Source: Chitinophagaceae bacterium
Lineage (GTDB): Bacteria; Bacteroidota; Bacteroidia; Chitinophagales; Chitinophagaceae
Reading direction: 5' to 3'
Assembly: GCA_021738605.1 (NCBI GenBank)
Contig: JAIPBY010000053.1
Location: 1-12,797, forward strand
Length of the DNA stretch: 12,797 bases
The notes under the pieces: generated by a model
Databases searched by the model: none
What the model was told of the DNA's origin: nothing
Seen by the model: the letters and a program-made list of their open reading frames with translations, nothing else
In this document: one piece after another, positions 8,370 to 12,797 of the stretch
How positions within the stretch are numbered: position 1 is the stretch's first letter
Layout: each line of letters begins with the position of its first letter
Position numbers and translations under genes: made by a program

Positions 8370-10327
8370 GCAGATTGCACAGCCATCAAATGGTTGCTGA
8401 AATTATTGATCCACATGTTCCCGGCAGTGCTTTCAAATTGTGTAATCTTGTTTTCATTCAAAAGGCTGTTCAGGATAAATTGAGATTCCAATTCTGATTC
8501 ATTGCGGAAGAATGAGAACTCTTTTGTCGTCATTGTTTGGAAACGTTCAAACAATGATTTTGGATCAGCAGGGTAATCCTGTTTTTTGATGCCTGGCTTC
8601 AATACGGCTAACATCTTTTCAAAATTTTCATAAGATTGGTAACCATGCAATGAAAGTTGTTGGCTTTGATGGTTGGAGAAGAAAAGGGTGGGCAGCTCCT
8701 TAACTTCAAGTATAGTTGATAGGATCAGGTCTTCCTTGAAAAGGCCCTGGGCCCTGCCTTCAAGGTCTCGTAACAATCTTGCTGCATCCAGTCCTACATC
8801 AAAAGCAGCAGTGAACAGATGTTCTTTTTTGATGATGTTTTTCTTTTCCAGGAATACCATTTCTCTTATCCTTCTTAAAAACAGTACGGCTTTTCCTGTG
8901 TCTTGTAACTGTGCCGCCTTAAAGGCAATGGAAGGCGGATAGGAAGATGGAAGTGGATCTTCCAGCCAAATATTTTTGTTGATGGGCATATCATATTGTG
9001 AGCACACTTCTTCCCAGTGGGCCGCCACATCAGATGGTTTGGTGATGCCAAAACGGTTAAAGTTTTCCCAGGAGGGAAGCAGGCCACCCATCTTGAAGTC
9101 AATTTGCACATGGTTTTCGTATTCCATGGACAGTTTCCTCAGCTGTGGCTGTATGACCCAACAAGTCGAGCAAATGGGGTCTGTAAAGTAGACAATATGA
9201 ATTTCTTTCTGTTTCGCTCTTCTCTTGATGGCACGGTCCTGCTTGCTGATCAAAGGAATGATTGAGCCGTCCTTGTTTCTCTTGTCTGGGTGAAGGAAAT
9301 CTTTTTTGAGATCCCTTCCCATTTTGATCTGTGCAGCAACAATTTGTGACCTGAGCGCATAGAATTTTTCAAAAGCTTTTTCAGGTTCAATGCCCCCCTT
9401 GAGTAAGGTGAACAGGGTATGGGCATCCACCAAGGCATTGGTTGTCCCTGCACTGGTGAATGGCAATGCCAGATGTGCAGAGTCACCTATCAGAACTACG
9501 TTTTTCTTGTGAAAGCTGGGGAGTAGGTCAAAATCCTTTGTATGCCAGACATAAGTTCCTGTAAAATCTTCCAAAGACAACAACTCTTGCACGGCTTCAG
9601 GAAAGTCTTTCAGCATTTCTTGGCAGAACATTTCCATGGCACGAGGACTTGTTTCATGGATGTCCATTATCCTTGGATCATATTGCATGAACCATACCAC
9701 CTCATTCTCTGAAGAAGGAATCATGCCAAACGAAATACTCTTGCTCTCGTGTTGAAACTTGGTGAATCTTGTTCCCAGCTTCTTGCTGAGTGCGGGGCAG
9801 TTCAGTAATCCCAGGACTTCCTTGACTTCTGTTTTTGTAAACGTGGTTTCTCCAAAAATCGCATCCCGCACTTTCGATATGCCACCATCGGATCCTATGA
9901 AAATATCGCCATATTCCTGTTCCCCATTTTTGAAAACAGCCGCAACAGCTTTCTCGTTTTTGTAAATGAAATGAGAGAACTCGCGATTGAAAATCAGTTT
10001 TTCTTTTGGAAATTGGTCATAAAGAAAAGATACCACATCGGTTCTTTTCATGCATTGCCAGGGGTCGAGTTTTTGGTGCGTGATTTCTATGTTGTTCTCA
10101 TTGCACAAGCTGAAATGGTTGATGAATTTTCCGGGAATACCAGACGACGAACCATTTCTGGACAATTCGGATAGAATAGAGATGCCCTCTGCATGCATCA
10201 GGAAAGCATTGCCCTTGTCGGACTGTTCACGACCGCGTTCACAAACCACCACTTCCATTTCGTTGTTGTGAAGATAAATGGCCATTGCCAGTCCTGCTAT
10301 TCCGCCGCCTATGATAACTGTTTTCAT
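8366..10327 (-). CDS. Flavin monooxygenase fused to DsbA/SpxH-like thioredoxin-fold domain
   Basis: One uninterrupted 653-residue frame holds two enzymes. Residues 1 to about 350 form a group A (PHBH-type) FAD monooxygenase: Rossmann GGGIAG at 7-12, E30 for ribose binding, DG motif at 147-148, and GD motif at 281-282 followed by P289 and N297/D301. Residues about 373-650 match the cytosolic DsbA/SpxH (YjbH) group of Bacteroidota: FTDPICSTCW with C386 and C389, a long helical insertion including SSYPPSIAFKAAQLQ, and the cis-proline loop LPT at P546. A basic linker (about 350-372, RAIKRRAKQK) joins them. There is no signal peptide or membrane segment, so it should be cytosolic. The ATG is 3 nt after the stop of the upstream aminotransferase gene, implying co-transcription and translational coupling. 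Each domain assignment is firm; the reaction and substrate are unknown. I know of no standard family with this order. Confidence 0.88.
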   Translation of the reverse strand: MKTVIIGGGIAGLAMAIYLHNNEMEVVVCERGREQSDKGNAFLMHAEGISILSELSRNGSSSGIPGKFINHFSLCNENNIEITHQKLDPWQCMKRTDVVSFLYDQFPKEKLIFNREFSHFIYKNEKAVAAVFKNGEQEYGDIFIGSDGGISKVRDAIFGETTFTKTEVKEVLGLLNCPALSKKLGTRFTKFQHESKSISFGMIPSSENEVVWFMQYDPRIMDIHETSPRAMEMFCQEMLKDFPEAVQELLSLEDFTGTYVWHTKDFDLLPSFHKKNVVLIGDSAHLALPFTSAGTTNALVDAHTLFTLLKGGIEPEKAFEKFYALRSQIVAAQIKMGRDLKKDFLHPDKRNKDGSIIPLISKQDRAIKRRAKQKEIHIVYFTDPICSTCWVIQPQLRKLSMEYENHVQIDFKMGGLLPSWENFNRFGITKPSDVAAHWEEVCSQYDMPINKNIWLEDPLPSSYPPSIAFKAAQLQDTGKAVLFLRRIREMVFLEKKNIIKKEHLFTAAFDVGLDAARLLRDLEGRAQGLFKEDLILSTILEVKELPTLFFSNHQSQQLSLHGYQSYENFEKMLAVLKPGIKKQDYPADPKSLFERFQTMTTKEFSFFRNESELESQFILNSLLNENKITQFESTAGNMWINNFSNHLMAVQSA

Positions 10328-10330
10328 ATG

Positions 10331-11494
10331 CTAGTTTAACCTGTTTTTTATTCTTGAAAGGGCTTCAGACAGGATCGTTTCTGAGGTTGCAAAACTCAAC
10401 CTTATGTATCCCTCTGCTCCATTGCCGAACCATTGCTTCAGCCCCGGAACCACGGCCACCTTTGCCTCATTGATCAGAAGGCTGTATATCTCACTACTAG
10501 AATTGCCTGTTTTCGTAATGTTTGCAAACGCTACATAACATCCCTGTGGCGCCATGCAGGAAAATCCATTGATAGTGTTCAATGCGTCCACGCAGCGGTC
10601 ACGCATTTTTTGAAGATGAGCAACGAAATTGGCAAGCCATTCTCCGCATTCATCCAACGCTGCTGTAGCCGCAATCTGTCCGGCCACATTGCATCCATGT
10701 ACAGTTGATGCGTGCATGGAGGTCTCAAATGTTTTGGAGTAGCTCGATGCATCAGGACAAAAAATAGCTCCTACCCGAAGCGAAGCAAGCCCATAAGACT
10801 TGCTGAATCCGGTGATGGTGATTGTTCTTTTTCTGATTTCTTCATCAATACTGGCTATGGAAGTAAATACATGCGGTGTAAAGATGATGTCACTCCATAT
10901 TTCATCTGAGAGAATGATCAGATCATGTTTGATGGCGATTTCTCCCAAAGACCTCAGTTCCTCTTTGCTGAAGACTTTACCCGTAGGGTTCAAAGGATTG
11001 CACAAACAGATCATTTTTGTGTTTGGGCTGATATATTGTTCAAGAGATGAAAAATCAATTGCATCGAGCGATTGTGGTGTTGGGAAAGCAATGGCTGTAG
11101 CACCTACGGCTTCGACTGAATACCTGAATAGAAAATCAACCGGGTCAAAAATAATGGCCTCATCACCAGCAGATAAATATGTTTTGCAGGTGAGGTAGAT
11201 GCCAAAGGCTGCACTGTCTACCGGAAGAATATGGTCAATATTGTATAAAACATTGCGGGTATTGAGGTAATTGTTGGCAAGGCTGCTCCTAAACGATAGC
11301 AACCCCTCAGCTGGGCCATAAGAGAAATATCCATCCCTTGCATATTTGGCAACTGCCTCTCTGATGGGTTCAGCACAAGGGAAATCAGGATCTGCAGCGG
11401 TGAGGGGAATTGTTCCATGAGGAACAGTTGCCCATCGCAGGTTATATGCTCGCTTGGAGAGCAATTCTAGATTGACTGATGCGTTGCTGAACAT
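10331..11494 (-). CDS. PLP-dependent class I/II aminotransferase (MalY/PatB-like N-terminal motif)
   Basis: A 387-residue fold-type I PLP enzyme. N166 in NPLNPTG, D197 in SDEIW, the Schiff-base lysine K232 in TGFSKSYG, and the carboxylate-binding R365 in GYIRLSFA are all present, so it should be active. The N-terminal RWATVP...IPLTAADPDFP resembles the 'LPMWVADMDF' region of MalY/PatB cystathionine beta-lyases (C-S lyases), as well as related aspartate-type aminotransferases. Transaminase and C-S lyase activity cannot be separated by reading alone. The ATG at 11494 is preferred to an in-frame TTG at 11539, since it gives the usual family length and the 15 extra residues match nothing recognisable. 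It is the first gene of a two-gene operon with the flavin monooxygenase-DsbA fusion, suggesting they act on one pathway. Confidence 0.88.
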   Translation of the reverse strand: MFSNASVNLELLSKRAYNLRWATVPHGTIPLTAADPDFPCAEPIREAVAKYARDGYFSYGPAEGLLSFRSSLANNYLNTRNVLYNIDHILPVDSAAFGIYLTCKTYLSAGDEAIIFDPVDFLFRYSVEAVGATAIAFPTPQSLDAIDFSSLEQYISPNTKMICLCNPLNPTGKVFSKEELRSLGEIAIKHDLIILSDEIWSDIIFTPHVFTSIASIDEEIRKRTITITGFSKSYGLASLRVGAIFCPDASSYSKTFETSMHASTVHGCNVAGQIAATAALDECGEWLANFVAHLQKMRDRCVDALNTINGFSCMAPQGCYVAFANITKTGNSSSEIYSLLINEAKVAVVPGLKQWFGNGAEGYIRLSFATSETILSEALSRIKNRLN

Positions 11495-11575
11495 GGGTTG
11501 AAAAATGGTTAGATGCTTGAAGATATTGTCAAGGAACAACCATGATTATGGAATGACCAAAAAATTTGAAAGATT

Positions 11576-11589
11576 AAGTGTTAATACTT
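11576..11589. promoter_or_regulatory. 14-bp near-palindrome AAGTGTTAATACTT
   Basis: Six of seven symmetric positions pair. GATT (11572-11575) and AATC (11592-11595) add a second, offset pair of arms. It lies about 80-95 bp upstream of the aminotransferase ATG, a possible operator position. Dyads of this size occur by chance in AT-rich DNA. Confidence 0.25.
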
Positions 11590-11653
11590 ACAATCTTTAC
11601 TACCTAATAATGTACGACTACTGAGAATAGTATGTTGTGCATGCAATTAGAAT

Positions 11654-11691
11654 GGGCAATTGGCAACATTTTATATGAAAGCCAATTGCCC
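11654..11691. repeat. Perfect 11-bp inverted repeat (hairpin or operator)
   Basis: GGGCAATTGGC (11654-11664) and GCCAATTGCCC (11681-11691) are exact reverse complements around a 16-nt AT-rich loop. In RNA the stem extends to 13 bp with a G-U and an A-U pair (11652-11653 with 11692-11693). Each arm contains the palindrome CAATTG, and a third CAATT lies at 11644-11648. Five T at 11699-11703 follow after 7 nt, a poor terminator spacing, and no gene is known to end here. Confidence 0.75.
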
Positions 11692-11809
11692 GTCATGATT
11701 TTTCCAAAGGTTAACAACGACTTTTGTGAATATATTGCGAGCCTTTATATAGGAAATGGTGAAAACACCTTGTTCATCTTAAATGTTTGACGTATATTAT
11801 AATCAATAA

Positions 11810-12601
11810 ATGATTAGAATGGGTTCCAAACTAAATGCATTGCTCAATGTTGCAGGTCTCTTATTGGTACTGGCCGTCAATGCTTTGGCCAATATTTTAC
11901 CAATCAATGGATATAACACCGGTCAGATTTCAGCACTGTATCCCAATTATTTTGTCCCTGCTGGGTTCACTTTCAGCATATGGGGGGTGATTTACCTGTT
12001 GTTGATTGGTTTTGTCTTTTGTAGTCTTTTTGCCGCTTTTGGGAAATTCAATGATGCTGCCAAAGCCTGCATTGAAAAGGCAGGGCCTTATTTTCTGATC
12101 ACTTGTGTATTGAATGCAGGTTGGATTCTTGCCTGGCACTATCTGTATCTTGGCATATCCCTTGCCATCATGTTAGCTTTTTTGATTACCCTTTTGCTCT
12201 TGTATATTGCCATACGACCCATGAAAAACCAGATGCCTTTATTTTACAGGCTTTGGGTCTACCATGCCTTTGTAGTCTATTTGGCTTGGATCTGTGTGGC
12301 CACCATCGCCAATGTAACAGCATTGCTCGTTGGGTTTGGTTGGCAGGGAGAACCTTTGTCTCCCCAGACCTGGAGCATGATCATGATTCTGGTGGCCCTT
12401 GTGCTGGGTGCTTTTATGGTGGGCAAACAAAAGCAACCTGCATTTGGATTCGTACTGGCCTGGGCATTTTGGGGCATCTACTCCGCGCAGTCTCCCGAAT
12501 CAAGGATGATCGGATATACTGCAGGCCCATCCTTGTCTTTTATTTTTTCACTGACAGTGACGATCCTTATTAAATCAAAATCCAAATCACTGCCGGGATA
12601 G
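11810..12601 (+). CDS. Tryptophan-rich multi-pass membrane protein, TspO/MBR-related
   Basis: A 263-residue integral membrane protein with about seven or eight hydrophobic segments (roughly 11-30, 53-75, 92-109, 113-134, 147-168, 187-204, 211-226, 238-254). It has nine tryptophans, mostly inside or at the ends of those segments. The motif FVPAGFTFSIWGVIYLLL (48-65) resembles the PP-x-W-x-F-x-x-x-W-x-x-L/IY region of TspO/MBR proteins, and LNAGWILAWH (101-110) resembles the TspO 'LNxxWSxLFF' segment. Canonical TspO has about 160 residues and five helices, so this is a long, divergent relative of the kind labelled tryptophan-rich sensory protein. TspO proteins bind porphyrins and related ligands; whether this one does is unknown. 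A second ATG at 11819 (residue 4) is an equally possible start. Divergent from the aminotransferase operon. Confidence 0.72.
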   Translation: MIRMGSKLNALLNVAGLLLVLAVNALANILPINGYNTGQISALYPNYFVPAGFTFSIWGVIYLLLIGFVFCSLFAAFGKFNDAAKACIEKAGPYFLITCVLNAGWILAWHYLYLGISLAIMLAFLITLLLLYIAIRPMKNQMPLFYRLWVYHAFVVYLAWICVATIANVTALLVGFGWQGEPLSPQTWSMIMILVALVLGAFMVGKQKQPAFGFVLAWAFWGIYSAQSPESRMIGYTAGPSLSFIFSLTVTILIKSKSKSLPG

Positions 12602-12640
12602 GTTTTGTTATTCCCTTGTGCCAATCAGCCCCAGATTCTT

Positions 12641-12648
12641 TATTTTTG
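12641..12648 (+). promoter_or_regulatory. Exact TAnnTTTG -7 element next to a start codon
   Basis: TATTTTTG is a full match to the Bacteroidota -7 consensus and ends 4 nt before the ATG at 12653. A CTTG at 12615-12618 is the best -33 candidate, but the 22-nt spacer is slightly long. Transcription from it would begin at or very near the ATG. Confidence 0.45.
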
Positions 12649-12652
12649 TCGC

Positions 12653-12797
12653 ATGACGATCAGTTCTACATGTATTGAAGTTTTTCAGCGGGGAGTAACG
12701 GCGTACCACTTGCACAACAATGTCGATGAAGCTGAAAATAATCCTTTTTCTGAAGAGAGTTTTGAGCATCTCTTGTTTGCTAAAAACCACGTTGACA
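12653..12797 (+). CDS. DUF4254-family protein, N-terminal fragment (cut by window edge)
   Basis: Forty-eight codons run open to the window edge from the ATG at 12653. The visible sequence has TAYHLHNN at about 16-23, and NPFSEESFEHLLFAKNHVD at about 30-48. It follows the start of DUF4254 proteins, whose pattern is roughly YHxxD...NPYxxDSxEHLLYxKNWIDT. DUF4254 has no established function; in Bacteroidota it often lies beside glycosyltransferase genes, which cannot be checked here. No signal peptide is seen. Recognition rests on a short segment, so confidence is moderate. Coding strand and frame are supported by the adjacent exact -7 promoter element. Confidence 0.6.
   Translation, partial: MTISSTCIEVFQRGVTAYHLHNNVDEAENNPFSEESFEHLLFAKNHVD

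Larger units (their letters stand above)
11495..11809. other. 315-bp divergent intergenic region
   Basis: AT-rich non-coding DNA between the minus-strand aminotransferase operon and the plus-strand TspO-like gene. It holds a near-palindrome at 11576-11589, an alternating TGCATGCA at 11638-11645, and a perfect inverted repeat at 11654-11691. A weak promoter match for the plus-strand gene is TTTG (11723-11726), 19 nt, then TATATAGG (11746-11753). I see no convincing ORF in it. Confidence 0.6.

Noticed and set aside
8366..10327. That the monooxygenase-DsbA fusion is a sequencing artefact joining two genes
   Set aside because: The frame is unbroken through a plausible linker, and I see no shift in frame or missing domain core on either side; it still merits checking against relatives.
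11495..11539. In-frame TTG start extending the aminotransferase by 15 residues
   Set aside because: The added residues match nothing in the family, and ATG at 11494 gives the usual length of about 390 residues.
11787..11803. TTGACG and TATAAT resembling a sigma70 promoter before the TspO-like gene
   Set aside because: The elements are only 5 nt apart, and Bacteroidota do not generally use this consensus.
12594..12615. Possible terminator GGGATAGG...TTATTCCC after the TspO-like gene
   Set aside because: Only a 4-bp GGGA/TCCC stem pairs cleanly and no T-tract follows.

Overview
The window looks like chromosomal DNA from a member of the Bacteroidota, probably a free-living Chitinophagales/Sphingobacteriales-type organism. 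This is inferred from the mix of families, from signal peptides ending in AQ/GQ, from the near absence of Shine-Dalgarno sequences, and from matches to the Bacteroidota promoter consensus (TTTG, about 19-21 nt, TAnnTTTG). No rRNA, tRNA, CRISPR array, insertion sequence or phage gene is visible.

Left part (1-8369) is an exported carbohydrate and hydrolase region. A GH29 alpha-L-fucosidase, cut by the window edge, points left. Divergent from it run three exported proteins: a large beta-propeller (PD40/TolB-like) plus amidohydrolase, a GH95-like glycoside hydrolase, and a lipoprotein formylglycine-generating enzyme (FGE/SUMF1) with both catalytic cysteines. Two fucosidase-type families beside a sulfatase-activating enzyme suggest processing of a sulfated, fucose-containing glycan. 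No sulfatase and no SusC/SusD pair lies in the window. A near-perfect 21-bp palindrome sits in the short divergent promoter region, and a strong rho-independent terminator separates the amidohydrolase from the GH95-like gene.

Middle part (8366-11494, minus strand) is a tight two-gene operon with a 3-nt gap. It encodes a PLP-dependent class I/II aminotransferase-fold enzyme, then an unusual 653-residue fusion of a group A flavin monooxygenase to a cytosolic DsbA/SpxH(YjbH)-like thioredoxin-fold domain with a CSTC motif. This is the most novel-looking item here. The pairing hints at sulfur or thiol chemistry, but the substrate cannot be read from sequence. The operon converges with the FGE gene so closely that the two stop codons overlap.

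Right part (11495-12797): a 315-bp divergent intergenic region holds a perfect 11-bp inverted repeat and a second, weaker dyad. It is followed by a multi-pass tryptophan-rich membrane protein (TspO/MBR-related) and the first 48 codons of a DUF4254-type gene, whose apparent promoter almost touches its start codon.
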